64,000 bases of DNA, taken from contig BROG01000550.1 in assembly GCA_030159075.1 (NCBI GenBank), positions 441,374 through 505,373 on the forward strand, in the 5' to 3' direction. Positions 1-13,156 of this stretch are shown here, piece after piece. This stretch comes from Atrina japonica. Taxonomy: Eukaryota > Mollusca > Bivalvia > Pterioida > Pinnidae. A program made the translations under genes and the position numbers. A model generated the notes under the pieces. That model saw only the letters and a list, made by a program, of their open reading frames with translations, made no database searches and was not told where the DNA came from. The number at the start of each line of letters is the position of its first letter. The first letter of the stretch is position 1.

Positions 1-290
1 ACTAGAGCCTGCTTCAAACGATGAATTCAACCACATAGCAGCACATACCCCTCTTTAATGGGATATTTTGAAATAAAACATCGTTTTATTTGCATGTACA
101 TAAATTTTTACAAACATTTTGCGTATACATTCAATTTTCTAGCCATTTGAAAAAAACGGAAATTTAGCAAGTTTGCCGATATTCCCAATCACCTTTGAGC
201 TGTTTGACTGCCCTATCTCAGGTGATTACCTGAGGATATTTAATCTGATCAACCGTGAAATAAACATAGTCTTGACATGGCAATTAACAG

Positions 291-1217
291 GTTAAAGCTT
301 AACTAGGTTCATAAAAACTGCTGAACTTTTAATAAAAAAAATATTGTGTTGAAGAAAATTTTTGAAACATTCTCACTTCATTTCTCCACATGCAGACATA
401 TTTGTAAGTGTTTCACCAGAAAACAAGTCCCACAACAGGTATAAAAAGCAGATTAGTTGCATTAGTCATCATTGTATATCTGTACTCTCAATGCAAAATG
501 TGCTAAGTCCCAGAGCTGAATAAAACTCTCGGACTTAGTCTTACCTGTACTTTTCAACGAAAATAATCAATTCTGCCTCGATTGAATTTTTCAATACAAT
601 CAGCAACAAACAGAGAATGAATATATCATCCAAAATAAATCCAAAATTTATTCTGTAGCACCAATATAAAGCACTTTCCAAAACAAAAACAAAGCGATCT
701 GCTTCTTACTGTCATTCAGCCACTGAGCAATGTTTCAACTTCCATTTTCTCAGAACACTTCTCTGTTTACCAGAAGAAGAGACATGGCTCAATGACAGTA
801 GGAAACTGATTGCTTTGTTTTTGTTTTGTAAGGTGCTTGATATTTATTGCAATGGAATAAATTTTGGATTTATTATGGATGAAATATTCATTCTCTGTTT
901 GTTGCTGTTTGTACGTTGCAGAAAATTCCACTTTTAGGCACAGATGATTGTTTTCATTGAAAAAGTACAGGTAAGACCAAGTCCGTGAGTTTTATTCAGC
1001 CTCTGGGACTTTGTGAGTACAAATATGCAATGACGACTGATATAACTAATCAACCTTGTATACCTGTTGTGGAACTTGTTTTCCGGTGAAAGAATTACAA
1101 ATATGTCTGCTGTATGGGGAGATGAAGTGGGAATGTTTCAAAATATTATTTTTTCAACAAAATTTTTTTTTATTAAAAGTTCAAAAGCTTTTTATGATCC
1201 TAGATCAGCTTTAAGGA
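291..1217. repeat. ~0.93-kb fold-back palindrome
   Basis: The two halves are reverse complements with moderate divergence. The left arm (about 291-735) runs through 'ctccacatgcagacatattt', 'caacaggtat' and 'cttacctgtacttttcaa'. The right arm (about 778-1217) carries the matching complements 'atacctgttg' and 'aaatatgtctgctgtatggg'. A loop of roughly 40 bases lies near 740-778. There is no coding signal. It may be a fold-back transposon or an inverted duplication; I see no clear target-site duplication. Confidence 0.8.
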
Positions 1218-1925
1218 GTAAACAATAGGGTAGGGGGTTTCACGAGCAATTTCTCTAATGAATAAATTTTTTTTTTCATAACTGGGAAGGGGGGCGTTAT
1301 TTGCGATTGACAGCATGAAAAAAGGCATGGCACTGGAAAAAAGGGCATGGCATGGTGCCATGCTATGTTGTTCTAGATTCAGTACTAATTGGTCTAGCAA
1401 GCAAGACCAAAACTTTAAAAAAAATAAAGTTGTTGATTTTAAATATACATTCTATACTATGGTACATGTAGGAAACAAACTGAGTACTCTAATCTAAGGG
1501 TTTAAGACTGGGGTTATAGGCTAAATATTTTTCTAGCTTATCATTTTAATTGTCTACATTCAGACTGTATTAGTACAGTATTTTTGAGTGAATATTTCTT
1601 TCAACAATTTGAAATGGTAAGACATTGATGTTCTGCCTTGTATAACTAAAGTCTAATTGGCTACAGAGTCTCTTAGACTATTTACTGGCAATTTTGAGCA
1701 CATATGATTTCTATGTGTTGTTTTTAATATTGTTTCTGTTTTTTGTTGCTTCCATCTCATGGGTCACATTGTATGTAGTATACAACAGAAGCAATATTAC
1801 CTGCTGTGCTATGGTTTTTTTTTATCATAATGTATAAAACCTCTGTTCATTTTAGCAAATCCTTCATCTTTGAACATTTACATTGTATTCTGTATCACAT
1901 CTGCGAGACTGTGTGTATATTCTAT
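1218..1925. other. No recognisable feature
   Basis: AT-rich sequence with short random open frames. I see no exon, RNA gene or repeat that I can support. Confidence 0.5.
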
Positions 1926-1999
1926 ATGTGTATGTTCTACACATGTATGAGTGTTTTTATTATACACATTTGTGAGTATGCATGTATACATCTATTATA

Positions 2000-2350
2000 C
2001 ATGAGAGTGTAATTGTATAACACATGTATGAGGAGGGTATATATCTGTCCATACACATGTGTGAGGAGGGTATGTATCTGCATACACATGTGTGAGGAGG
2101 GTATGTATCTGTGCATACACATGTGTGAGGAGGGTATGTATGTGTGTATACACATGTGGGAGGAGGGTATGTATCTGTGCATACACATGTGTGAGGAGGG
2201 TATGTATCTGTGCATACACGTGTGAGGAGGGCATGTATCTGTGCATACAAATGTGTGAGGAGGGTATGTATCTGTGCATACACATGTGTGAGGAGGTTAT
2301 GTATCTGTGCATACACATGTGTGAGGAGTGTATGTATCTGCATACCAGGT
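2000..2350. repeat. 33-bp minisatellite
   Basis: About ten units of roughly 33 bp (core 'acatgtgtgaggagggtatg'), with small indels. Because 33 is a multiple of 3, several frames stay open on both strands and give an 11-residue repeated peptide. These frames are artefacts of the repeat, with no start context or homology. Confidence 0.9.
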
Positions 2351-2426
2351 AACAGGGCAAGTTGTCTCATGATAGTACTCTAGATACAGTAACATTCTTC
2401 CTTTAACTTGTATAAATTGTAGACTC

Positions 2427-2427
<1 letters not shown>

Positions 2428-2477
<50 letters not shown>
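2428..2477. repeat. (AT)n microsatellite
   Basis: Uninterrupted AT dinucleotide run of about 25 units. Confidence 0.95.
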
Positions 2478-2480
<3 letters not shown>

Positions 2481-3151
2481 GCACATATAATGTTTTCTTT
2501 AATCATTATCACATTTGTAAATATCCATAGTGTCAATATCAACATGACATGCAGTGTACTACAGCAGTAATACCCTCAGTATTTTTCTGTTCTATTGTCA
2601 CATGTGACGGTTTATTTTGTCTTATTATTGCTGAATATTAAGTGACCTATTAAAACCACTAATGTTTGTGAATATTTTAATCAAGTTAATGATGATAATG
2701 TTCAATCTGTGCTATTTGTTTTGATGTAAACATTTTCCATCTGAAGTGCTTTTCATAGATGCTGTGTAACCTACTGAATCATTGACCATCTCAACTTCTG
2801 GGTTTGTTTTGTCTCTTTTTCTGTCGCAATGATATTCAATGCTCAATCTTGTTGCCTGCAGAAGCTCTTAGTGGGTATGTCTTTTGGAGGGGGTGCAGTG
2901 ATATTTGTACCTCTCTCTAAGTCACTAATTTACAGGAGGAATTTAGAGTCATTTAAAGCCTTCCACTCCATGCAAATCAAGTCTTACCTTATCCAAAATT
3001 TTAGTTTATTTTGCATTGCAGCTATAGGATGAAAGAAGAAAACCTTGAACAACATGAATATTTGCCTTAGAAATATTTAAAACAGGGTTTTCATTATGTT
3101 AGTTTTAGATCAGTACTTTTTGTGCAGTAATCTACTGGGACATTATATATG

Positions 3152-3317
3152 TACAGTAAAACCTGCTTCAGTTACCACTTGTATATAAAGACCATCTGGT
3201 CACTAAGACCATTTTTACCATCTGTGTACAAATCGACCTTTACATAAAAGCCACCATCCTATAAAGACCAGTTTTCATGTGTCCCTAAGGAGGTCGTTAT
3301 ATACAAGTTTCACTGTA
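3152..3317. mobile_element. MITE with 'tacagtRaaacYtg' inverted ends
   Basis: The left end 'tacagtaaaacctgcttcag' and right end 'acaagtttcactgta' are imperfect inverted repeats. The interior repeats phrases such as 'tataaagacca'. There is no coding capacity. This layout is common in small non-autonomous DNA transposons of invertebrates; the family is not named here. Confidence 0.7.
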
Positions 3318-3884
3318 TTCAGATCTTCTTTGTATTATATTTTTAAAAAATTGCAAAATCAAATGTTTGCATGGGAATTGCATCACTGCAGTGTTCATTG
3401 TCTTTATGCATTAAATGCAACCATTTGACTGAAAATTTATTATAAACAGTAAAATTTTGATATGCTTCTGAGATATTTTACCTTTAGTCTTTTAATCAGG
3501 TGGACTTTTAGATGGTCTAACTTCACCTTTAGGTGTATACATATTTGTTTAATCCACATCATTAACAGAATCTGCAGGTAACAGGTTTTCATATGCTTAC
3601 AGCAATGGTAATCACTCTTTTGTATGCCGCTTTGGTAATATAATTTAATGCTCAATGTTTTGTCTGCTTAAATTTCTAATCATATCATTTTTATGATTTA
3701 AACAGTAACAGTTGCTACTAAAATACATATGAATACCATTTTGTATCTTAGTAAAATCAAAGGAGCACAAAAGTATTTCTTCCATTAGATCAGATGCAAT
3801 TTTATCCTCTAGTATTTTGCTTTTATAGTACTACTAATGTATGATCTTGTATTTTATTGGCCAAGTACATGTATATGTAAATTA

Positions 3885-4470
3885 TAGGCCAGTGCTGGTC
3901 TTATTGTACATTATGGACCTGTGCTAGTTGTACATTATGGACTAGTGCTAGTTGTAAATTATGAACCAGTGCCATTTGTAAATTATGGTCCTGTGCTAGT
4001 TGTAAATTATGTACTAGTGCTAGTTGTAATTTATGGACTTGTGCTAGTTGCATATTATGTATTAGTGCTAGTTGTACATTATGAGTCAGTGCTAGTTGTA
4101 ATTTATGGACTTGTGCTAGTTGTACATTATGTACCAGTGCTAGTTGCACATTATGAGTCAGTGCTAGTTGTACATTAGGAGCCAGTGCTAGTTGCACATT
4201 ATGAGTCAGTGCTAGTTGCACATTATGAGTCAGTGCTAGTTGCACATTATGAGTCAGTGCCAGTTGAACATCATGGACCAGTGCTAATTGTACTTTATGA
4301 ACCAGTGCTAGTTGAACATTATGACCCAGTGCAAGTTGTACATTATGTAATAGTGCTAGTTGAACATTATGCACTATTGCTATTTGTAAGTTATGGACTT
4401 GTGCTAGTTGTACATTCTGTACCAGTGCTTGTTGCAAATTTTGGACTAGCTTCACTAGTGTGAGTCTCGT
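3885..4470. repeat. 24-bp minisatellite
   Basis: About 24 diverged units around 'gtgctagttgtacattatg'. The 24-bp period keeps frames open on both strands (up to 184 codons on the minus strand) with an 8-residue periodic peptide. I treat these as repeat artefacts. Confidence 0.9.
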
Positions 4471-4639
4471 TTTAATTGTACATCATGGACTAGTACTTGT
4501 CTTGTACTAGTTGTACACTATAGTCAAGTAATTGTCTTGTTGTTAACTATGGACCAGTATTTTTCTAGTACATTGTTCACCAGTATTAGTACATTATGTA
4601 TGAACCATTGCTTGTCTAGTATTTGTATATTACAGAGTA

Positions 4640-5300
4640 ATGCTTGTCAAGAAATAGAATATAATGGACTAGTGCTTGTTTAATACTAGTATATCATGAC
4701 CCAGTCCCTTTCTAGATCTATTATATCATGGACCAGTACTTGTCTAGTACTAGTATATCATTTACTTGGGCTTGTCCTTGTCTAGTACCAGTATATAATG
4801 AAATAGTGCTTGTCTACTACTAGTATATAATGGACTATTGCTTGTCTAGTACTAGTATATAATGGACTAGTGCTTGTCTAGTACTAGTATATAATGGTTT
4901 AGTGCTTGTATAGTACTAGTATATAATGGACAAGTGCTTGTCTAGTACTAGTATATAATGGACTAGTGCTTGTCTAGTAGTAGTATATAATGGACTAGTG
5001 CTTGTCTAGTACTAGAATATAATGGAATAGTGCTTGTCTAGTACTAGTATATAATGGACTAGTGCTTGTCTAGTACTAGTATATAATGGACTAGTGCTTG
5101 TCTAGTATTTGTATATTATGGATCAGTACTTGTCTAATACTAGTATATTACTTACTTGTGCTTGTCTAGTATTTGTATATTATGGAGCAGTACTTTTCTA
5201 GTACATTACTTTCTTATGCTTGTCTAGTATTTTTATATTATAGACCAGTGCTTGTCTAATACAAGTAAATTATGGACTAGTGTTTGTCTAGTACTAGCAA
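4640..5300. repeat. ~32-bp minisatellite, CTAG-rich
   Basis: About 20 units around 'agtgcttgtctagtactag' and 'tatataatgga'. It follows the 24-bp array after a ~170-bp transition and shares the words 'gtgctt/gctag' and 'ttatgga', so the two arrays probably have a common origin. Confidence 0.9.
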
Positions 5301-5759
5301 TTATTGAGAAGGTTGTAATTGTGTTCCCATTTGATATAAATTTGTTTTTCATCATGATGACTTATGTTAGGAATTCTAAATGTGATTAAAACCCTTTTTC
5401 AATTCAGAATTTATATTTTTGTGGTAAATATCTATGATTACAACCTTAAAGAGTTTGTACATATTTTTCCGTGGGCTTCCCTAGAAAACACATGCGTGAA
5501 ATTCTATGGCTTTCTTTAATAAATGATGCAAGAAGCTTCTTCAATTTGTTTCTTTTCTGGAGTCACATAAATGATAGCAGTTAAAATTAATCAAGATGGA
5601 ATTTTGTTGCTGTTACATTTAAAATCGTGCATATTTACTTTTTTCACTGAAATTTCCGAAACATTTTACCCATAATCCTGGATGATCATGCTAAACATGA
5701 GACTGTCTGGTTTGAATTTCCATATCTAATGGCTTAACTATAAAAATTACTTACATTTT
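5301..5759. other. No recognisable feature
   Basis: AT-rich and non-repetitive to the eye. No exon or RNA gene can be supported. Confidence 0.5.
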
Positions 5760-5847
5760 AATTCATTCACCCCAACAAACACATTTGGACTGGTCTATGT
5801 CATTGATTTTCAGAAGAGTCTATTGTTATTCAGGGGTCAGTGAGTTA
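5760..5847. mobile_element. ~90-bp MITE, family 'taactcatt-cacccct'
   Basis: Begins 'attcattcaccccaacaaac' and ends 'caggggtcagtgagtta', which are imperfect inverted ends. The core includes 'acatttggact'. It is one of six related copies in this window. Confidence 0.65.
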
Positions 5848-6280
5848 ATACTATTAACATTACTTAAAATGTCGAATCTAGGTAATTCTGTATTAGGGTT
5901 TTGAACTACACTGTACAGTTTATTTAAGGGGAGGGATACATAAAAATTTTAGAGGAGCTTTTTACCTTGAAAAAATATAATATAGTTTAAATGAGAGTTA
6001 TACATTACAGACAAATATTGCATAATTGAATTTTTAAAATCCTGTATCTTGTAATTTTTATTTTTACCGATAGTTCATTTTCCTGACATGTCAAATATTT
6101 CTCTCATCCACTGGTGTTTCCAGGTTATGTTCATCATATTCTACCATTAATTTTAGTTTTATACTTAGCATGAATTACAATATATAAATTACTGTAAATA
6201 GTCATTCTGTTGTACATAGTCTAATATATTTATGAATCTCTAACTAAAGCCAGTTTTCAGTATAACAATATTTTTATTTT

Positions 6281-6369
6281 TAACTCTTTCACCCCTAAAG
6301 ACACATTTGGACCAGCCCAAATCAATGATGTACAGAAGAGTCCATTGTTTTTCAGGGGTTAATGAGTTA
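6281..6369. mobile_element. ~90-bp MITE, family 'taactcatt-cacccct'
   Basis: The best-preserved copy. Left end 'taactctttcacccctaaag' pairs with right end 'ttcaggggttaatgagtta'. The interior carries 'acacatttggaccag' and 'agagtccattg'. Confidence 0.75.
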
Positions 6370-8070
6370 ACCTTACCCAGCACATATATATATATATATA
6401 TATAAATTACAATAATATGTTAAAGAATTACAGCATAACAGTTTGGAAGATAATCTTAGAAAATAACAATATTTTATGTGCATATATTTACTTTGTCAAA
6501 TTGTTGTACAGGGCTGTTATATACTGATTTTTATCTACAGAATAAAGGGTAATCTCAAAGTGTGTGAAGTTTTTCCTGTTTTAGCGTATTGATGGTAATT
6601 AGATCAACACCATGTCTTCCATTTTCTGTCCATTTCAATATTAGTGTTAATGTGAAATAAAAGTGTTGTGACTAGCATTTGGCTGAATCTAGGAATTCGT
6701 CTAAGATAATGTCTCTTTGAACATTCTATAAATTGAAGCACAATTGTAAATTGTAACTATTTACCGATATCTGTTAAATAATCATTTGTAAAGGTTGTGA
6801 ATTTTTACATTTTGCTCAATTTAAATCATTTCGTGCAATACAATAGATTCTTTGTACAAAATTTAGTTGAATATTATTATTATTTGTAGTTCAAATGCTT
6901 ACTCTATTTTTTTTAACAATAAATTTAGATAGAAATGAGGTTTTAAATCTTGAGGGTCTTGGGCATCCCATAATTTTCTTGTTGCAAAAATAAATCCCTA
7001 CACTGTTTGTGATTTTGTTTTCAGATTTGTATACATGTACATAGTTTAGTCATTTAGCAAGAATTCATGATTCAAAACTTGTTGATTTAAATATCAAAAT
7101 GGTGAACTAAAAATTTTCATCATATTTACAATGTTCTTCAAATTAAGTTTGTGTTAAAATGATTTATGTGTCACAAAATGTGTTAATATTTTGTTACAAT
7201 TCTTATTTATTAGGTTTTGACAAGTTTTTATTTCATAATTTTGAAATACCCTATGTAAAAAGATGTAAAAATTGTACCAAAAAGTAAGATCAAGACAACC
7301 CTCTAGGATCAATAATCGTCTGAAAGGAATAGTCACGTGAAATGTATCTGATTCAGAGGTATTTAAAGGGAGGCAACTCTGAAATCTTTCTTATACAGCA
7401 GTAATCAGAGATTAAAAGTAAACAAATTTAGTTTTCTTGTTTTCATCTTTCAATGTTCATTGTTTTATATAGGGTAATATTCTTGGTGCTTATTTCATCA
7501 TATTATGGATGCCTTATTTTTTCTAACTGAACAATTATGGCCATCTTGCATTCTTTTTTTTCTGACTAAATGATTCTGGTCGTCTTGCACCACTTCTACA
7601 GCATGTACTATCAGCTGAAGGAAGCATTTACATTATGCGGGCAAATTTCTTCTTTGTTGTTGAATTTCCCCTTAAATGTAAAACGTGAATGAGTAAACGT
7701 GTTTTAAACTCACAAAATAAATTCCAACTATCCAATTTTCATTTTCAGAAATGGGATTGAAGAGACAGTAGAGTTAGGATGGGAGAGTACTATGTTATAT
7801 CATTGCATGCTACTCCTTGCTTTTTCCAGACAACAATATCAACTCATGCAATACCAAAAGAACTTAATACAGCTTTATCATTTTATATGCCGCAGTACGT
7901 TTGACATTGAAAGTGTAGATTATGGAATTCAAAGATCTATAACAGAACACAAGGCAATAGTTATGATCTAACTTGTATTTACTTTAGTTACAAGTACTTT
8001 TTATTTACTGTAGGTACAGTTTTAACCTAACAATTGTAAATGTGTGTTAAGTGGATCATACATATTTATC
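6370..8070. other. No recognisable gene
   Basis: AT-rich sequence with a short (AT)n tract near 6383-6403. The open frames are short and unconserved. No RNA gene or exon can be supported. Confidence 0.5.
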
Positions 8071-8221
8071 ATAATGAAACCTCATATTGGAAATTAGAAA
8101 TATACTGAAAACATTGTGAGTGGAACATCTTTATCTCATGAATTGTAGCATGGTCTGTGTGCGTATGATATTACATATGTATTTTGTATCTGTCATGTTC
8201 TCAGATCACACATGCTTAACA

Positions 8222-8302
8222 ATGTATTCGCCTTTAAAGAAACATTTGGACCTAACTGTCTATGATGTTAGTAGAGCTTATTGTTTTTCAAGGGTAAATA
8301 AA
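8222..8302. mobile_element. Degenerate MITE, family 'taactcatt-cacccct'
   Basis: The core 'aagaaacatttggacctaac' and the right end 'ttttcaagggtaaataa' match the better copies at 6281 and 12565, but the inverted ends are worn. Confidence 0.5.
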
Positions 8303-9051
8303 TTGTACCACAATTTAGTTCCTTTCCCACAATTTGTGTTAATTAATAAGTTTGAATTATTTCCCAATTTAGAATTGTAGTGTATATTTTCTTCCAAACC
8401 CTTTACACAAATATGATACAATTTTTCAATTTATCTCATACGAAATGAACTTAACTTTGTCCTTACATAGTTTCTGTAAAAGGTTGGTAAATTTACTTAT
8501 ATGTCTGGTTAACCAGATCTTACAAAAGAATGATTTTGAAACTTTGATTTCACTGTTTTTGTTTGAAAATAAAATTATTTTCAGTCAATCCTGTGAATTT
8601 TCTCTAAATCTTGTGTCTTAAGTAATAGTGTACTGTAGAATACTAAAATAAAGTTAAAGTATACAAGCTTCCCTCAGAATTCAGATTTTATCTCTAATCC
8701 TGAATTTAAGTATTTAACATGATGCCAGCATCTTTCACTTAGAAAACTGCTGAAGCTAAAACTTTTTATAAAACATGCCATACTTTATCCGTGGTGTATC
8801 TTAAGTATAGATTTGTCTTTTGTCAGAGTATTTTATTTTAGTATTACCAGTGTATTATACCAGTTTAAGTTTTTATATTAAGTTTGTCTTGTATGTTTAA
8901 TAAATCATTAAACATTTTTTTGTTTGTGAGTTTTTTTTTACAATTTTTGTCACCATTTTTAGGAATAAATTTTTCTTTTCTGTTACTCTATTTCATATTC
9001 AGTGTTTCATATCATACTCACATTTTAGTTTTAAATACACACACACAGAGA

Positions 9052-9052
9052 T

Positions 9053-9126
<74 letters not shown>
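9052..9126. repeat. (AT)n microsatellite
   Basis: About 37 AT units after a short 'acacacaca' tract. It lies inside the part of unit A1 that is missing from A2. Confidence 0.95.
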
Positions 9127-9134
<8 letters not shown>

Positions 9135-10160
9135 AGCTAGCTTCATTCTCTTGACCTAGGTTGGACATATCATCTTCAGAATCATATCTTTTGACAAGTC
9201 AAATAACTTCTGATAATACATTTGAAAGCAACTGTTGAGTAAAAATTAAAGTGACAATGTTTATGTATAAGATATAGCAAATTTATTGGTTGTGATTTTG
9301 TGCAGGTTTTGACAAGTCAACATTCACTATATTTTATTAATTTTTATGAAATTTTCATCATAATTTCCTAGACAGAAATCAAAAGTTATTCAACATAGAA
9401 TTGACCTGATATTTTCCCTTTTCAAAAAATATTGAATATAGTCTTTTTAATTCTTTTTCTTTTTAATTATTTCCATTTTTGCATTTTGTGCCGATTCTCT
9501 GTACTATTAGATGTTTTCAAGTAAGCATATTATGACATTTCCATCTCTTAAGAGATAAATGTTGTATTAACCTAATTGTATAAAACGTATGCTGTGATAA
9601 GTCTTTTGAGTTGTTGACCATTCAAGTTGAATTTGATGTAAAATCTTGTATATGATAGTCTGCTTGTGCTTGCTTAGTAACTAAACATTTAAGACAAGAA
9701 ATGATATACATAGGACTGCAATAAGAATAAATTTGTATTTTCCTATAATCTTGAAGGAGAAAATTTCAAATTTGTAGATTTTATCGAACTTACTGGAGCT
9801 TATATAGACATGGATTGCAAATAACTACCACATAATCTAGAAAGCAGTTGGTCACCCTCATCCCAGACAAAAGTTTAATTCTAGCTTATGTGATGATTTT
9901 AAAATTGGATTTCATAGTAGCTTTATCTTGGCATTGCTGTGCAAGAATATAATGGATTATTGACTCATATAAGGTAGTCAGTATTAAATCTATAGAGGTT
10001 TTAGATTTTAGATTTAGGTTGCACAATCATAGCCATTGTTATTTTTATTTCATACGAGAAACTATTACATATTGCTATCTAAGTAGATATGCACATGAGC
10101 GGTAAATGACAGTAGCTTTATACATCACACCTTTTATCAGCAGATATATGTATACCGGTA

Positions 10161-10312
10161 ATGAATTATTATTATTATTATTATTACTTGTATTTTTTTT
10201 TTTTTTTTTTATGGTTATTACTATTTTTTTTTATTATTATTTATTTTATCTTTATTATTGTTATTATTATTATTATTATTATTGTTATTATTATTATTTT
10301 ATTTTTATTTTC
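10161..10312. repeat. (TTA)n / T-rich simple repeat
   Basis: TTA runs around a T-homopolymer. The matching place in unit A2 (15986-16031) is a single shorter TTA run, so this locus has changed length since the duplication. Confidence 0.9.
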
Positions 10313-10996
10313 TATTGGCACTAAATTATTTAAAATATTGCCTTGTGACTTAAAATAAGGAAATAATGGTAAAAACTAAAATGAGGAGGAATACAATGTC
10401 AATAGACCAGTAAAATGATTCTTTTTTATTTGGTTTCATGTAGTATTGTTATTAGATAGAAAATTTATCTCTGTATTCTTAAACATCTGAAATATAAAGA
10501 ATTATACAGAGAAAGTTTTTGTTATGTGCATTTTGTTTTGAAGTGTAACATATTTTCATTTTGTTTAAAAAAATTTTTTATTTAAGCTGAATTATATAAA
10601 CCTACATGGATTACAAAAACTTGAATATTTACTTCCAAATCATTGCTATTTAGGGACTTCCGGGATTCTGTAATAAACACACACAAGGGTTTTCATATGA
10701 TAAAATTTATTTAAACTTTCAAAATTATAACATATATACACATGTGTAAACGTGAATAATTTTGATATTAGCATTTATAAAAGTATGGAGATTCGCTATC
10801 ATACACACAGAATATTTTATGTTTTTTTTTTCTAGACACCTTAGATAGTGATTTAAATTATACTTTACACTTCCGTTATTGTTAAATTATATCGCCTTGT
10901 ATTCTGCACATTTTGCAATAAAAGATCTTGAATGATATTATTGTTGTGTCATTTATGCAAAGATGGTTGGCGTAAGTAATAACAGGCTTAACGCCT

Positions 10997-11822
10997 TTAG
11001 ATGAAAAATACAATACCCATTCCAATAGATGAAAGAAGTATCCACAGAGCGGTAGATGAAATTATAATACCCGTGCTGCTGATAGAGTGCAGTTCCACAC
11101 CCGTAACGATACATGAATGTGCTAAACAAAAACTGAAAGTGCTATACACAGACCGGTAGAAGAAGGTGCTATACAAAGACCGGTAGAAGAAGGTGCTGTA
11201 CAAAGACCGATTGAAGATTTTGCTATACCCATAGCGGTAGATGAAATTTTCCTATCCGTGCTGATAGAGTACAGTTCAGTTTCCATAACGATACATGAAT
11301 GCTAAATCCGTCACGATACATGAAAGTGCTAAAAACAAACTGATAGATGAAGGTTTTATACCTATACAGATAGATGAAGGTGCTTTACTCATACGGATAG
11401 ATAAAGGTGCCATACCCAAACCAATGGATGAAGGTATTATACCCATAAGGATAGATGATGGCGCTATACTCATACCGATAGGTGAAAGAATTATACCTAT
11501 ACGGACAGATAAAGGTGCTATATTGTATGATTCACATAAGATGGCGGGGCTTTGTAATCTTTTGATTATTAAAGGGTGATTCTACTCACTTTTCGGTTAT
11601 GAGAGCTGCACGAGAAAAACTTAAACTTGTCCAGGTCAAAAAAGGGTTCATAAGACTCCACCCCGCCAAGTTATCTGGAATTGACTATACCCCATATAGA
11701 TAGATAAAGGTGCTATACCCGAACCGATAGATGAAGTTATTATACTCATACGGATGGATGAAGGCATTATACCCATACGGATAGATGAAGGTGCTATACC
11801 CTTACCAATAGATAAGGTATAG
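10997..11822. repeat. ~30-bp minisatellite 'gatagatgaaggtgctatac' (copy in A1)
   Basis: Tandem ~30-bp units with the core 'atagatgaaggtgctatacc', interrupted near 11525-11690 by unique sequence. One frame (11295-11579, 94 codons) encodes a 10-residue periodic peptide of the type 'IDEGAIPIRI'. The same frame is intact in A2. I see no start context, signal peptide or homology that would make it a gene, so the call is satellite. Confidence 0.8.
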
Positions 11823-12564
11823 TACTCATGTCGTTAAAAGTGCTGTATCCACGCTGATGGGTGTTTTAACATGCTGTTGTGGAGACTTCTAATTACTGTA
11901 ATAAGCGTTGCGAGTGTTGCAATATAACGGTGACAGATACTGGGCATATACTATAACTACGCTATGTGGATATTGTACCCACGCTGATATGTAGTAAACG
12001 TCACGTTGATAATGATATGATGGTGACTAAGAAGAGAGTTGAAAAACACCATAGATCTAGTGCTTAATCAAACAGATTGTATTGCTGACCTATGTATTCA
12101 TCAAACTGATATGAAATTTCTTCATCTGATATTTGTTTTATCAGCGATATATAAAGCTAATATATATCGCTGGTTTTATTTTATCTCACGGATATATCAC
12201 AAAAGATCAAATTAATGGTAGTAGGTTTGATTATGAGAAATATTACTAAATTCATGCTCGTTTTCACGGAATAAGAGACAGCAAGTACAAAATGACAACG
12301 ATTGTCATTCACTTGCATGGTTATTCATGTTTAAAAGAAGTTCCCGTGCTAAATGTATATCACGTTTCAACTTCTTGGATTTTGATAAGTTAAATGCATG
12401 CTACCTAACATATGTAATCTTTTTACAACGGTAGACTTTACCTGGCGACCGCCATTATTCTTAAACGACCACTTTTCCAGCGGTTACTCCCCATGGCGTT
12501 TTCTTGCTAACTAACATGCACACAAAGTCGAAATTTTATTTAAGACCACCATACATATATAGTT

Positions 12565-12652
12565 TAAATCATTCACCCTTAAAGACACATTTGGACTGGT
12601 CTAGGTCATTGATTTACATTGAGTCCATTGATTTTCAGAGGTTGATGAGTTA
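12565..12652. mobile_element. ~88-bp MITE, family 'taactcatt-cacccct'
   Basis: Left end 'taaatcattcacccttaaag' pairs with right end 'cagaggttgatgagtta'. The same insertion is present in A2, so it predates the duplication. Confidence 0.7.
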
Positions 12653-12754
12653 ACTGAAAGCTAAATGCCAAGTATAGGTTGGTAAAATAATTCTATATAA
12701 TAACTTACATTTTTATGAATTAGAAAATTTGGACCAGTGTTATGCATTGACACC

Positions 12755-12965
12755 AATGCAGGGAGGGTTACGTTACCTACCACGCCCACCGGGACCTCGG
12801 GTTTGACTAAGTTTCAACCGAAAGAACCATAACTTTCACTTCTCCTCGAGCCGAGCACTTGGTGAGGAGTCACTTACTACCATATCTAAACTTTGGTACG
12901 ACCTGGAGTTGAACACTAGATTGCTTAATCACTGCAAACGGTCCTAGTGTTAGATGAATCTGGAT
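12755..12965 (-). mobile_element. tRNA-derived SINE-like element (copy in A1)
   Basis: On the minus strand, 'gtgttcaactccagg' resembles a tRNA B box. It is followed by 'cctcaccaagtgctcggc', 'ttctttcggttgaaac', 'ccgaggtcccggtg' and 'aaccctccctgca'. The same order of words occurs in the SINE tail at 49596-49813, so both probably belong to one superfamily. The family is not named here. Confidence 0.6.
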
Positions 12966-12992
12966 TCTATTTCATCAAATAGATAACTATGT

Positions 12993-13156
12993 CATAGGCG
13001 TCGGAAACGGGGGGTATCCCCCCACTTTTTTTGTAAAGATAGACATAGGTGTTGAAAATTCGGGCTAATCCCCAGACGTTTCTGGCGTGTGTGTGTTTTA
13101 AGTTGGTTTAGCCCCCCCCCCCGCCCCCCACTTTCAATTTCCTTCCGACGCCTATG
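12993..13156. mobile_element. MITE with 'cataggcgtcggaa' inverted ends
   Basis: Left 'cataggcgtcggaaacgggg' and right 'ttccttccgacgcctatg' are inverted. The interior contains G and C runs. The A2 copy is 18790-18939, with a shorter C tract. Confidence 0.8.

Noticed and set aside
1937..2370. Overlapping long frames on both strands (up to 136 codons)
   Set aside because: Products of a 33-bp minisatellite: any period divisible by 3 keeps frames open. The peptides are purely periodic.
3901..4455. 184-codon minus-strand frame with an 8-residue repeat
   Set aside because: Lies wholly inside the 24-bp minisatellite. No non-repeat part, start context or conservation.
10106..10358. Phe/Tyr/Ile-rich frames
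   Set aside because: Simple TTA/T repeats.
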